64,000 nt of DNA from Apostichopus japonicus (taxonomy: Eukaryota; Echinodermata; Holothuroidea; Aspidochirotida; Stichopodidae). Position numbers and translations under genes: made by a program. Each line of letters starts with the position of its first letter. Positions within the stretch are counted from its first letter, which is position 1. The notes beneath the pieces were generated by a model. It was not told the origin of the DNA, did no database searches, and worked only from the letters and a program-made list of their open reading frames with translations. The stretch lies in NCBI RefSeq assembly GCF_037975245.1, contig NC_092572.1, forward strand, positions 8,437,001 through 8,501,000, in the 5' to 3' direction. Shown here piece after piece: positions 49,094-60,452 of this stretch.

Positions 49094-49656
49094 TTAAAGG
49101 ATTGGTTCAGGTGTCTGACATGAAAGAGCTTAAAAAGACAAACAGAATAGTGAAGAAACTACCATGATAGCATTCTCTGTTAATATCACACTTTGAAGAT
49201 TTCAAAATTTCTTTGCAAATGACTGGTGTAGAAAGACTAACTGTGAGAGTGTGATGTCACATCCTCACTTCCTTAACACGTGTCAATATATTTCATTCAA
49301 AAATAATTCCATTTTTTTTCTCACAAATCTAAAAAAATATAATCAAACATTCTTCAGATGTTAAATCTCAAATACTTCCCTTGACACATATGAGATCTCC
49401 TGACGTATCTTTTGATTGTAAGTCATAAAATCTTACAAAATATTTTAATAAAATAACAAAGACTGTTCAGGAATGTGAGGATATGACGTCACAGCTAGTC
49501 TGATTTCAGCAGTTTCTACACAATCAGATAGAACTTTAAACTTGAATGTCTCCTAAACGGAAACAGATATTTGAATAATTTCTTCACTATTGGGTTTCTT
49601 TTATTGTCCTCTTTCATATAAGTTAAACATTTGTGACACCTGAACTAATCCTTTAA
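49094..49656. mobile_element. 563-bp foldback MITE flanked by TTAA
   Basis: Ends TTAAAGGATTGGTTCAGGTG and its reverse complement with one change at the right. The complementarity continues well inward (GACTAACTGTGA and TCACATCCTCACTTCC with counterparts near 49480), so it would fold into a long hairpin. TTAA at both ends suggests a piggyBac- or Kolobok-type target. Unlisted frames over it are not genes. Confidence 0.8.
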
Positions 49657-50141
49657 TACGGACAATCTCATCCATTGTCACTAGTGACCGCCACAAAGCA
49701 ATCTCCGTATCTATGCAGAGTGGTGTAAATAATAACAATCTGATCCAACGGATCTCTGATCGGGGCAAACCTACATATATCGCCAATACTGCTAATACTA
49801 CTAAATTCTGCACTTTCATACCACGCTTTCAAAGCACTCGAGCTGACAGTTTGAGCAGTATGTTTACCCTGTTTCAATCAGATAAAGGTTCGGAACTGTG
49901 AATACTGCCAGTACGAGTGCTTTGAAGCGTTGTATGACAGGACAATACAACAGGACAATACATGTTGTTGCATGGTTGTGCAAATCGGCGACTGTTGTAA
50001 CTTTTCTTTTTAATGTGACCGTGCTGGTCTTACTGTGGATGAACAATTTACAATAAGCGAAATCAAACAATAATATAGTGTTAGAGAAGTTATCGATGAT
50101 TGTTATGTTGTCCAATTTACTGCGTTCTATATATATAGGCC

Positions 50142-50501
50142 CAAGGGCGTAGGAACCGGGGACTGGGGGGGGGGGCGCCAGCCCCCCAGTGAAAAATGTG
50201 GAGGGCGGAAGTATCATTCCGCCCCCGGTTCGCAAGTCAGTAAAACCCTTTTTCATTTCCAAATGAGAAAAAAATCTCATTTGGAGCACCAAATTGCATC
50301 TAAGGCCAGGGGAAAATACAAAATTAAGTTTACAAAATGGAGTGGGTGTTGAAGTGTGCTATATTGCACCAAATTGCATCTGAGGCCACCTGGAAATGCA
50401 AAAAAATCCAAAAGGGAGGGGGACACCCCTCCCCTTACACCCCTCCCCCAGGCCGGCCATCAGTCTTCAGCCCCCACTCAAAAGTACCTTCTACGCCACT
50501 G
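50142..50501 (+). mobile_element. 360-bp hAT MITE, 8-bp TSD TATAGGCC
   Basis: Starts CAAGGGCGTAGGAACC and ends CTTCTACGCCACTG. TATAGGCC flanks both ends (50134-50141, 50502-50509). Same family as 57195-57558 in the other orientation. It lies 0.5 kb upstream of the sulfotransferase start codon. Confidence 0.93.
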
Positions 50502-50982
50502 TATAGGCCTATCATGTATGCGAACTCTTAAAAGTAGTTTGGGATTATGGCATCTGTCCCCTTCGGTATATTTTTATTGGTTATTGTATCCCTTCTATAT
50601 GACATGCCTTTTATAGCTGATATCCCACCTTTCATTTCATTGCAGTTACTTGTTGATATCCCTATCATTTGATTAAACTTGAGTCAATTTGAAAATTGTA
50701 AGATTTAACTTTTTGCGTCTTTCTGCAGTTCTATATATGTTAGACAAACAAGCTGTATTGGGATATGAAAAAAAGAACACTTATAAATATTTTAATAAAA
50801 TTGTTCAGACGATCTAATTTAATTTTTTTTAAATTAATTCTTTTATCATTTACGGCATGTCTTACTTACACCTGTCTCCTCACAGGTACTGCCCTCTCAA
50901 TCTAAGCACTCTCATAATCTAAATCTCTTAATTAACTCTCTTAATTAAATGCAGTGCATGTCTGTGTTGTTACTCTCTCCAG

Positions 50983-51110
50983 ATGGCTGGAGACCTCCGC
51001 CAGTTGTTGACAACACTTATCATGGGTGCTATAGCCTCCATGCTGCTTGTGTGCGTCTTTCTGACTAAAACGAATCCCACTTATATGAGAAGGTCACTCA
51101 AATATTACAG
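50983..51110 (+). CDS. Gal3ST-like exon 1 (signal anchor)
   Basis: Starts at the ATG immediately after the acceptor CTCCAG and ends at donor GTATGA. It encodes MAGDLRQLLTTLIMGAIASM followed by LLVCVFLTKTNPTYMRRS: an anchor then a basic stem start. It is a clear paralogue of the exon at 63408. Confidence 0.9.
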
Positions 51111-54100
51111 GTATGAAATCATTATATGTTTGAAAACATTTTCTTCAATGCCATCATACCCATCATATACATGATTAACAGTATATAGATAACCAATAAT
51201 ATTTTTTAAAAATTTTGTTTTTTGTTTTGCAGAATTCCAAAAACGTATGAAGAAAACGTTCGAATGGATGGAAACAAGATGTACGTTAGAAGTGGAGGAA
51301 ACCGTTCCTCTTCAAAAGATAAAAGTTTACCTAAGGAAGAGCAACGGTCAAACAATACAGCATCTTTATACACAAATACCACAAAACTCGTCCAATTCAA
51401 CGCAACTCTTTTAAATATTGATCAAAATCATACGTCACCGCTTCATCAATCAACGGAATCTTTTGCGATGTGTTCACCAAAGAAAAATATCGTTTTATTA
51501 AAAACCCACAAAACGGGAAGTTCAACTATCCAAAATATTTTATATCGTTTTGGTGACTTTCATGACCTGACATTTGCTCTTCCTGTTGGTAAAAGTAATT
51601 ATTTTTGTGGTAATAACGATTTCAACATCAAGTGCGTAGCTTCATTACCAAAGGGTTATCAATACAACGTATTAGCCAACCATGCTAGGTGGGTGAAGAC
51701 AGGTAAGTTAACCTTTTCTCTTTACCCGCTAATAATTATTAGGAATAGTTTGCATGTATAGGGAATAGTTTGTATGAATAAGGAATATTTTGTATGTGTA
51801 AGGAATATTTTGTATGTATAAGGAATATTTTGTATGTATAGGGAATAGTTTGTATGTATAAGGAATATTTTGTATGTATAAGGAATATTTGTATGTATAA
51901 GGAATATTTTGTATGTATTGCTATTTGCAATCAATCACAAATGGACGATCGTATATAATATACCGTGAGTTCGATTGTGTTTATATTATGTAGCATTTCG
52001 TAGCACAGGAAATGAGTGTCATAAAGAAATCAAAAACTAATACTTTTGCTGGTATAATATATTCCTTGTAAACACAGACCGCATGGATTCTTGGGTGTGG
52101 TCTCGAATAGATTCATTACCCAAATAACGTCACTTTAAATCATACGGCGGCTCTGAAGTGCCATTACGCCTTTTGTATTTTGTATGTGGACTACTTCGAT
52201 TCGATGGTTTGACGTTTCTTGAAGTTCGTTATCTTACGGTATAGAGTTCATGTTCAGCACTTGTTAAAATCGGTAGTAAGATAGTTGCAAATTTTATAGT
52301 GTATACATGAAAGGTGCGGTTAAGCAATATAAATATGGTGTCCAGTAACGGGTACACAGAAAGAACTCCTATATGCACAAAACTGGCTACAAATCGTACT
52401 TGTGATCCAATTGTGGGGTTTGTGGTAAATGCGGAATCGTTTTTTTTTCTAGAGAGAATTTAATGAAACTTCTTAATAATATACTTAATCTGAATCTACT
52501 ACAGCATAGAGATGAATCTTTACAGTTAGTTTATAATCGGACATGAGATTAAACATTGAACAGTAACAATGTGAAGGTCGTTGGTTCGAGAACGTGCTAA
52601 GCTGTTAAACATCAAGCCATATGTTCTATTATTATTTGTCGACCAAAGAGTATGGGTTTGTTTCCTATATTAGCGTCTTTAAAATTCAGAAAATTAGTGT
52701 CGCACAAAATTAATCTACATATATTTCATTGCTTCAATTGCAAAATAAATCAGTCAATTAAGTCATATATATATATATATGTAAAGGGGTCACAGACGCG
52801 ACCGTCTTTAATGACAGAGATACGTGTGCAGAAAATCCGCCCCTCCCCCACCCCCCGCCCCCCAAAAAAAGAGCTAAGAAATACCTTACTCCGATTGTGA
52901 GATATCCTAGATTAAACGTCATTTCTAGGGGCTATCATTTTGTTAACCAGTGATATCAAAGTGCCACCATAGAACCTGAAACCTGTTGTTCTCTCTTTCT
53001 TTTCATATTTGCATGTTTTACAATTTTAACAGTGCAAATTTAACAATGAAACCAACTGCCTTCGCTGTAGGTCATAAAACAAGTTTCAGTCAATTACATA
53101 TCCGCAGCAGTTGCATAACTCATTACAGCGAATAAACGTGCTAGTATCTAGATCAAGAAAAACATAAACTCGAGGCACAAGTCTCCAGCCCTTGTGTTTG
53201 AAGGAACATGAATTGTGTGATATCTCCAAAATGAAATCAAATGTTTTTTAGCGGCTTGTGGAAGGTGTTAATGACGTTTATCTCTATCACATAGATGTAT
53301 GTTTGATGATCAATGTTATTCATTTCTTCCTGGCTCGATGTAGGTACATCATTCTTTTGGTGTTGTTTTCTGTATAATATAGATATCATTGTGTCCGTGT
53401 CTTTTCTGTAATGTTCAAGTGGGTAAATATCACCAAAAGATTTTTCCCTTCTCATTTTGCAGAATTCTCCGCTGCCATGCCACCGGATACAACTTACATT
53501 ACCATATTACGTCATCCATCCACTCAATATGAAAGTCTATATAATTACTACAAATGGAAAAATGTATTCCACGTGACTTTCCAGGACTTTGTTAAAAATC
53601 CAAAGATGTATTACCTGAAGAAGAATAGACAAACCAGCTCTGCGCCACGTCACAGCTTCCGGAATCCTTCTCTTTATGATCTCGGTTTAACTACTCCAAT
53701 AGAAGGCTTGAAAGAAGACGAAATTTACGAAAAAGTTAAGTCTTTGGATGAAGAATTTCATCTAGTTTTAATTATGGAGTATATTGAAGAGTCCATAATC
53801 TTATTGAAAGATCTGATGTGTTGGAGTTGGGATGACGTTTTGTATTTTCAAACGAACTCGAGGGCAACAAATGAAGTTCAAGGAATGACGCAAGAGGTCA
53901 TACAAAGACTGATAGAATGGAACGAAGGTGATTGGATCCTATATCGACATTTTAATGAAACATTATGGACTAAAGTAGAACATTACGGAAAAGAGCGGAT
54001 GAAAGAAGATATTGCTACCTTAAGGCGAAAGATCAACGAAAAGACGACAAAATGTATAGCTGGAACAAAGCACGTCACAGAACTAAAACAGATCACAATT

Positions 54101-54235
54101 AAACGATTCCAGCTGACACCAGCAGGTTCCAAAAGTAGCGAATGCCAGCGTATGGTGAGGCCTGCGTTGAAGTACTTATCAACATTGAATGCCAAAATGT
54201 CAGGAAAGTCGAAAAGATCGATATCGTTAAACTAA
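50983..54235 (+). CDS. Gal3ST-like galactose/galactosylceramide 3-O-sulfotransferase
   Basis: Three coding exons: 50983-51110, 51233-51702, 53463-54235; 456 residues, phases 2 and 1 agreeing. Role from the family: transfer of sulfate from PAPS to the 3-OH of galactose on glycolipid or glycoprotein in the Golgi. Seen: a short cytoplasmic N-terminus; a signal-anchor at residues ~8-29; a stem with several N-glycosylation sequons (NNT, NTT, NAT, NHT); the 5'-phosphosulfate loop KTHKTGSST at 133-141; the 3'-phosphate motif ILRHPSTQYESLYNYY around 214-229; and LDEEFHLVLIMEYIEES plus CWSWDDVLYF near the C-terminus. Length fits the family. ATG directly follows an acceptor (CTCCAG), so a 5' untranslated exon lies upstream. 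Which acceptor sugar it uses cannot be told. Confidence 0.94.
51233..51702 (+). CDS. Gal3ST-like exon 2 (PAPS-binding loop)
   Basis: Acceptor TTTTGCAG, donor GTAAGT. 470 nt. It encodes the stem and the first half of the catalytic domain with NIVLLKTHKTGSST and ILYRFGDFHDL. It ends HARWVKTG. Confidence 0.95.
51745..51920. repeat. ~21-bp AT-rich minisatellite in Gal3ST-like intron 2
   Basis: About eight units of TTTGTATGTATAAGGAATAT, beginning about 40 bp after the exon 2 donor. Confidence 0.92.
53463..54235 (+). CDS. Gal3ST-like exon 3 (catalytic C-terminal half)
   Basis: Acceptor ATTTTGCAG; stop TAA at 54233-54235. It encodes the 3'-phosphate-binding LRHPS segment and the conserved C-terminal sulfotransferase block. 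The 3' part from 53819 on is duplicated at 54959-55375. Confidence 0.95.
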
Positions 54236-54724
54236 CCTTTCGAATTGATGGTAGGCAAAGAGCTGATAATTTCGCGCAACTGGTTTATCCGGTGCCAAAA
54301 GGCGCATTTTCATGATATGAGGGAGGCATCACTCTGCCCTACTACACCAACTTGCCATTATTCGTCGACTGGGACACTAGGACAGCAACGTTCCTTTGTC
54401 AGGTCTTTCCAGCGAATATGATCAAACCAGAGAACAGCCTTCATAGCTAGGCCTATATGAAAGAGATAACGTTATGTACATGCATATTGCACCACGGTGT
54501 ATGGATTTCATTCCGTTGAATAATGATAGCATTGAAACTTAACATTAATTTGTATATTTATATTTAATTCCATGTGTCGGGTTTTTTTTGGGGGGGGGTG
54601 GGGTGGTTGGCAACCACGTATACCACTGGGGGACATTAGCCTCTTTCTTTAAACATATTTACAACTACAGATCTTGCAATGAATGCTAACGAATACAGCA
54701 AAATTACAAAATGAGCATTAAATA

Positions 54725-55867
54725 TGTTAAACATCAAGCCATATGTTCTATTATTATTTGTCGACCAAAGAGTATGGGTTTGTTTCCTATATTAGCGTCT
54801 TTAAAATTCAGAAAATTAGTGTCGCACAAAATTAATCTACATATATTTCATTGCTTCAATTGCAAAATAAATCAGTCAATTAAGTCATATATATATATAT
54901 ATGTAAAGGGGTCACAGACGCGACCGTCTTTAATGACAGAGATACGTGTGCATATATATGTTGGAGTTGGGATGACGTTTTGTATTTTCAAACGAACTCG
55001 AGGGCAACAAATGAAGTTCAAGGAATGACGCAAGAGGTCATACAAAGACTGATAGAATGGAACGAAGGTGATTGGATCCTATATCGACATTTTAATGAAA
55101 CATTATGGACTAAAGTAGAACATTACGGAAAAGAGCGGATGAAAGAAGATATTGCTACCTTAAGGCGAAAGATCAACGAAAAGACGACAAAATGTATAGC
55201 TGGAACAAAGCACGTCACAGAACTAAAACAGATCACAATTAAACGATTCCAGCTGACACCAGCAGGTTCCAAAAGTAGCGAATGCCAGCGTATGGTGAGG
55301 CCTGCGTTGAAGTACTTATCAACATTGAATGCCAAAATGTCAGGAAAGTCGAAAAGATCGATATCGTTAAACTAACCTTTCGAATTGATGGTAGGCAAAG
55401 AGCTGATAATTTCGCGCAACTGGTTTATCCGGTGCCAAAAGGCGCATTTTCATGATATGAGGGAGGCATCACTCTGCCCTACTACACCAACTTGCCATTA
55501 TTCGTCGACTGGGACACTAGGACAGCAACGTTCCTTTGTCAGGTCTTTCCAGCGAATATGATCAAACCAGAGAACAGCCTTCATAGCTAGGCCTATATGA
55601 AAGAGATAACGTTATGTACATGCATATTGCACCACGGTGTATGGATTTCATTCCGTTGAATAATGATAGCATTGAAACTTAACATTAATTTGTATATTTA
55701 TATTTAATTCCATGTGTCGGGGTTTTTTTGGGGGGGGGGTGGGGTGGTTGGCAACCACGTATACCACTGGGGGACATTAGCCTCTTTCTTTAAACATATT
55801 TACAACTACAGATCTTGCAATGAATGCTAACGAATACAGCAAAATTACAAAATGAGCATTAAATATG
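54725..55867 (+). pseudogene. Truncated tandem copy of the Gal3ST-like gene 3' part
   Basis: 54725-54950 repeats intron sequence 52603-52828, and 54959-55867 repeats 53819-54727. So a 2.12-kb tandem duplication lost about 0.98 kb, including the exon 3 acceptor and its first ~118 codons. The remaining frame (to stop 55375) keeps only the C-terminal ~138 residues from CWSWDDVLYF. The copies look identical apart from homopolymer length near 54.59/55.72 kb. That means a very recent event or an assembly artefact. It lacks both PAPS-binding motifs, so no enzyme activity is expected. Confidence 0.92.
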
Positions 55868-57044
55868 TTACGTTGCACCTCCTACAATCTTCGACACGGC
55901 TCTCATTAAAGGCTCTATGCATTTTCCTCTTTGAGGTAAGTATTGCAACGCCTGCCACCAGAATATCCCTTTAACGTTTGGAAAATATCATTTACAATGC
56001 ATTTTCAATTTCTGCAAACGAAGGGTATATATTTCTTTATATAAATAGTAGGCCACCACTGCTTGGGCAATGAACTTATAATAAATTGTCAGAAACGATC
56101 TTTACCAGGTACTTGACAGCCACGGGAAATTTGCCCCTACCAACTATTTGTCTGTCCCCCAAAATGGTCAGAATTGTTTGACTTATTGGAAAGAGAAAAT
56201 GCTAGCTCTTGATAACAAAGCGTTAACGTTGCGTTTTAGGTCTGCATTGAAGCGGTGACATCATCGTAAATTCACTCTTCAAGAAGCATGTTTCACGGAT
56301 GCGATTCTTTTTTATTCTTGAAATATGACACACTGGTAGAAAGACCAAATGTTTGCCTTAAGTCAACCTTTGAAAGGAAAGTGCGAAACTTGTACTTTAC
56401 TCAGCTGTTTCTTTACTAACCAAAGTGGAGACATGAACGATAACAAATTAATTTGATTTTTAATTTTTTATATTTTTCTAGATTAAAATAGTCGAAAGTG
56501 GTTCTTGAATTATGGACAACCAAATATTCTGTAGGGCAATCGGATGTCAAAAGTGAGGCTGTCAAGTGAAGATGATCCGTATTATATGTATTTCTTTGAT
56601 GCACCTGGTTCGAATCAGACATGGTTTGCGCAGGCAACGTAAAATACACTGACTTGAAACAATTAGTTGATGCCATATTTATGTTTTCAGTCGAGCTTAT
56701 TTCAACATAACAACAACAACAACAAAAGCCAAACAGACTTTCTGTTTCACGTTAAGTTACGAGAACTAATCTGTGTAGGCAAAACTTCGTCGTGAACTAT
56801 AACTAAAGAAGAAGAAAACAGTATGTTCCATTTCAAATACCACTTTATCATTATCTATTTAGGAAGATGAAAAATAGTGCACATTTGGCGTTCCATACTG
56901 CTTTTCACCTCCGTGGCAACCTTCTGATTGAATTGAGGATGTTTCGCGGACATGTGATATAGTGTGCAGTATTTGGGTGCCAAAATCGTCAAAAATGTTG
57001 CAGTTAACTGCAGTTTCACAGATAATTCTTAGGAAGCGTTAGAA
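55868..57044. other. No gene seen
   Basis: Sequence past the truncated sulfotransferase copy. Only short frames and a CAA run at 56710; nothing recognised. Confidence 0.5.
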
Positions 57045-58682
57045 GAAGCAATTTACATAGGAATATAATAACTTCACTAGTGTCGTCTGCTTAGCTGCTG
57101 TATTGTTATTCACTGGCCTCTGGATATAGTTAGCCTAGGCCCCTAAACCGGCTACTGAAAACAATTATCACCTGCACCTCATTTTACTTAAAACCGGTGG
57201 CGTAGGAAGGTACTTTTGAGTGGGGGCTGAAGACTGATGGCCGGCCTGAGGGAGGGGTCTAAGGGGAGGGGGTGTCCCCCTTTTTTTTTTTGCATTTCCA
57301 GGTGGCCTCAGATGCAATTTGGTGCAATATAGCACACCTCAACCCACCCACGCCATTTTGTATATAATTTTGCATTTTCACCTGGCCTTAAATGCAATTT
57401 GGTGCTCCAAATGATATTTTTTTCTCATTTGGACATGAAAAAGGGGTTTTCTGACTTGCAAAGCGGGGTGGGGGCAGGCGGAATGATACTTCCGCCCCTC
57501 CATATTTTTCACTGGGGGGGGGGGCTGGCGCCCCAGCCCCCCGGTTCCTACGCCCTTGCTTAAAACTGTATGCTAACGGTAGATCCACATGCCAGAATGA
57601 CATGGAATGACTGTTATGTTGTCCTGGGCTTATCACTAACAATTCAATACTATGTACATATCGATCCTTGCCCTTGGTCTAACTTAGGTTAGCCTAGGTA
57701 ATTAATTTAAATCTAGAATATTTCAGTCTGTTAACATATCTAGAATTGTAAAAATATTCAAACACATCCTCCATTTGCGATATATTTGTCAACACTGTAA
57801 CTTTAGCAAAAGGGCATTAGCAGTATAGGCCTAGCCAGTAATCTGAGTTTTGAGGTAGGCCAAATCCTACCGAGCCTAGCTAAGTGTGTTGTGGACGATA
57901 ACTTCAAAGGTTATTTGCCTAAATTGACTCATGTATGCTTAAGGCTAATGATATTCACTAACCATGTTCGGACAAAGCTTTGTAGGCAAAACGACACACT
58001 CAATCCACTACTCGTGCTAACATCCCATCCTTTGATGACTGTGACTGAATGTAGACATGAATCAAACTTTCTCTACTCTCACCTTTTACGGTGGGATCTG
58101 TTATCCCGCATAAACTACTACCCACTTTGCAACATCAACATTAAACTGAGAACTGCATGCACAGACTAATATCGAACTATTACAAAAAGTAGGTGTGTGT
58201 GGGAAGGGGGTGGGGTTGCTTTTTCACAGCATTTTGGGGGATAAATATGACACTATCTGAGAGGAGCACTGAAATAACACAAGTAAAAAAAATGTTTGCC
58301 ATGTTCTTCTCAGATATCGATACCGTAAATGACACTTCACAGATAATAAAAGTGGCATAAAACACTACACTCGCCTGAGTCATTATAGAGGCGAAAAAAT
58401 ACAGTTTTCAAAGATGATGATGAAGGCAGGAGTATAGTACTACTTATACCACTGTGGTCGCCATAACATGTTTCTGGTGTGAAAACTGCACATACTCTTT
58501 TGAAAAAATGGATAAAATAAAATTCACTTTAAAAGTTGAAAGCTCACTGCCATGTATGAAGACGTACAAATGATCTGACTTTTTGCCGTTCGACGCAGAG
58601 CGCCCTCACTTTTTTAAGGCTTCACTGCTTAAACACAAGGCGATAAACAGTAAGCGTTCTTTCTAGGTCAATTTCTATGGTT
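57045..58682 (-). repeat. Inverted duplicated block, copy 2 (with MITE insertion)
   Basis: Reverse-complement counterpart of 35880-37200, interrupted by a 364-bp hAT MITE at 57195-57558. It lies between the truncated sulfotransferase copy and the second sulfotransferase gene. No gene is seen in it, nor in 55868-57044. Confidence 0.9.
57195..57558 (-). mobile_element. 364-bp hAT MITE, 8-bp TSD CTTAAAAC
   Basis: Ends CGGTGGCGTAGGAAGG and CCTACGCCCTTG. CTTAAAAC at 57187-57194 and 57559-57566. The paralogous block at 37.02 kb has one uninterrupted copy of this target, which confirms the insertion boundaries. Confidence 0.96.
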
Positions 58683-59301
58683 GTGTGTTATGAGGCCTGA
58701 GGAAGCTGTCACTAGAAGTACATGTTCCGTTTTACCTCCATGATGTTCCTACTGCAGGTGCGTATCCAGGGGGGCGTTGGGGGCGCGCGCCCCCCGGGTA
58801 AGAAAAAGAGGAGAGAAAAAAAAGAGAAGAAAAAAGGAAAAAAGAGGGGAAAAGAGGAGGAGGGGGAGAGGAAGGAAGGGAAAAGAAAAAGAAGAAAGAG
58901 AGAAGAAGGAGAAAAGGAGGGAGTAAAAGAAAAACGCGAAGACACCGGGAAGAGAAAGAGGAACAGTGACATCATTACAGCGCTGAAGGGTAGCCAGTGA
59001 CGGATCAATGATTTCGTAAAAGTGTGCCTCACCCTACCCCTTACACCGACAACTCCATTTTTTTGACGTTTCCATTTTCCTCTCTCACTAATGATCTATA
59101 TATATACTATATATGGTCTATCATAACGCGTGTGTAGAATTGTGCTATGAAACCAACTGTGGCTGGTCTCGAACTCGACCGTGTCGTCGGGGAACATGAC
59201 GCATTTTGGGATGGGGCGACCGCCCCCCCCCCCATTCAGCATTTTTTTAAATGATATCGCTAAGTAATTTCAAAATAGAAAGTGCTTAGATGCAACTTAC
59301 A

Positions 59302-59481
59302 AGGCCTGGGAAGTGTCATTTCCAGCGATCTGGGAGACATTTTCGGCCAAAATTTGCTTGTACGCTTCGCGCTAACAAATGGTCCTGGGTAGTGCCATTT
59401 CCAGCGATCTGGGAGGCATTTTCGGCCAAAATTTTCTTGTACGCTTCGCGCCAACCTATGGTGGCGCTACGCTTAGATAAT
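59302..59481 (+). repeat. Shared transposon module, two tandem copies
   Basis: Two ~90-bp copies with GTCATTTCCAGCGATCTGGG, TTTTCGGCCAAAAT and TTGTACGCTTCGCGC; the second ends GGTGGCGCTACGCTTAGATA. Related copies lie at 45053-45175 (reverse), 60285-60385 and 60995-61105. Confidence 0.88.
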
Positions 59482-59563
59482 TTGCCTACAGGCTTCGCCC
59501 CTCCCTTGGCAATCATATCAGCAAGCATCGGTTATTACATCGCATGCCATCATGTACCGTACG

Positions 59564-59920
59564 CAGGGGCGTAGCGAGCGGGGGGTGTGGGGGGTGTCGC
59601 ACCCCCCAATAATTTGGTCGCTGTCGGCGAATTTGGGGTCTGTCGGCAAAAGGAGAAAAGGTGAAGAGAGCGGAAGGGGAAGAAAGAAGGAAAGCTGAAT
59701 AGAGAAAAGGAGAACGGGAGCTTCTTCCGTGCCAAATTTGACTTAAAATATGCACCAGATTGCATCTAAGGACGTTTCAAAACTAAAAATTTTCCAAAGG
59801 GGAGGGGGACACCCCCTCCCCTTAAACCCCTCCCCCATTTCAGTCATCACTTCCAGATCCGTCGGCAAATCAAATCCTCCACACCCCCCCAACAACAACA
59901 AACCCTTCGCTACGCCCCTG
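59564..59920. mobile_element. Nested 357-bp hAT MITE, TSD ACCGTACG
   Basis: Ends CAGGGGCGTAGCGA and TTCGCTACGCCCCTG. Perfect 8-bp flanks ACCGTACG at 59556-59563 and 59921-59928. It carries the hairpin module at 59797-59823. Confidence 0.95.
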
Positions 59921-60076
59921 ACCGTACGGTCCGTTAAAATTGCGCAGTATACCGCGGGATGCTAATGTAAACAACGACATGTCTCATGTAGATGTATAAA
60001 AAGCATGGAGGTCCAATTATGTCAAAAGTTTCTTTTACATTAGTAATGGCGAATTAGGGACTGCACCCCCGCCGCG

Positions 60077-60452
60077 CAGTGGCGGAGTGTCCATACGGTC
60101 AGGGGCGGATGCGCCCCCTGACGGACTCAAATGGACTGCTGGCGCCTTTTTCAGCTCTTTACCACTTTTTACTTATTCTAGATTATTGACTTTTTTATTG
60201 CGCTCTCATCTACTTATTGACATTCGTCACATTTTGTTGGTGGAATTTGGCGATGACACCCTATTCTTCGTTTATCTGCAAATTAGCCAGGCCCTGAAAG
60301 GGTCATTTCCGGCGATCTAGGGAGTATCTTTTCTCAAAATTTGTCTGTGCGCTACGCGCCAACCAGTGGTGGCGCTCCGCAAAGATAGTGTCGAAAGCGC
60401 CCCTACAGACCATTCTCGCCCCTCCTGACCAATACCCCTAGCTCCGCCACTG
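60077..60452. mobile_element. Nested 376-bp hAT MITE, TSD CCGCCGCG
   Basis: Ends CAGTGGCGGAG and CTCCGCCACTG. Perfect 8-bp flanks CCGCCGCG at 60069-60076 and 60453-60460. It carries one copy of the ~95-bp shared module near 60285-60385. Confidence 0.93.

Noticed and set aside
58722..59032. Lys/Glu-rich and Phe/Ser-rich frames
   Set aside because: Purine-rich low-complexity DNA inside a transposon read on each strand.
59260..59528. Minus-strand frames with repeated MARSVQ.NFGRKCLPDRWK
   Set aside because: They come from the duplicated ~95-bp transposon module; the same peptide appears in each DNA copy and no domain is known.
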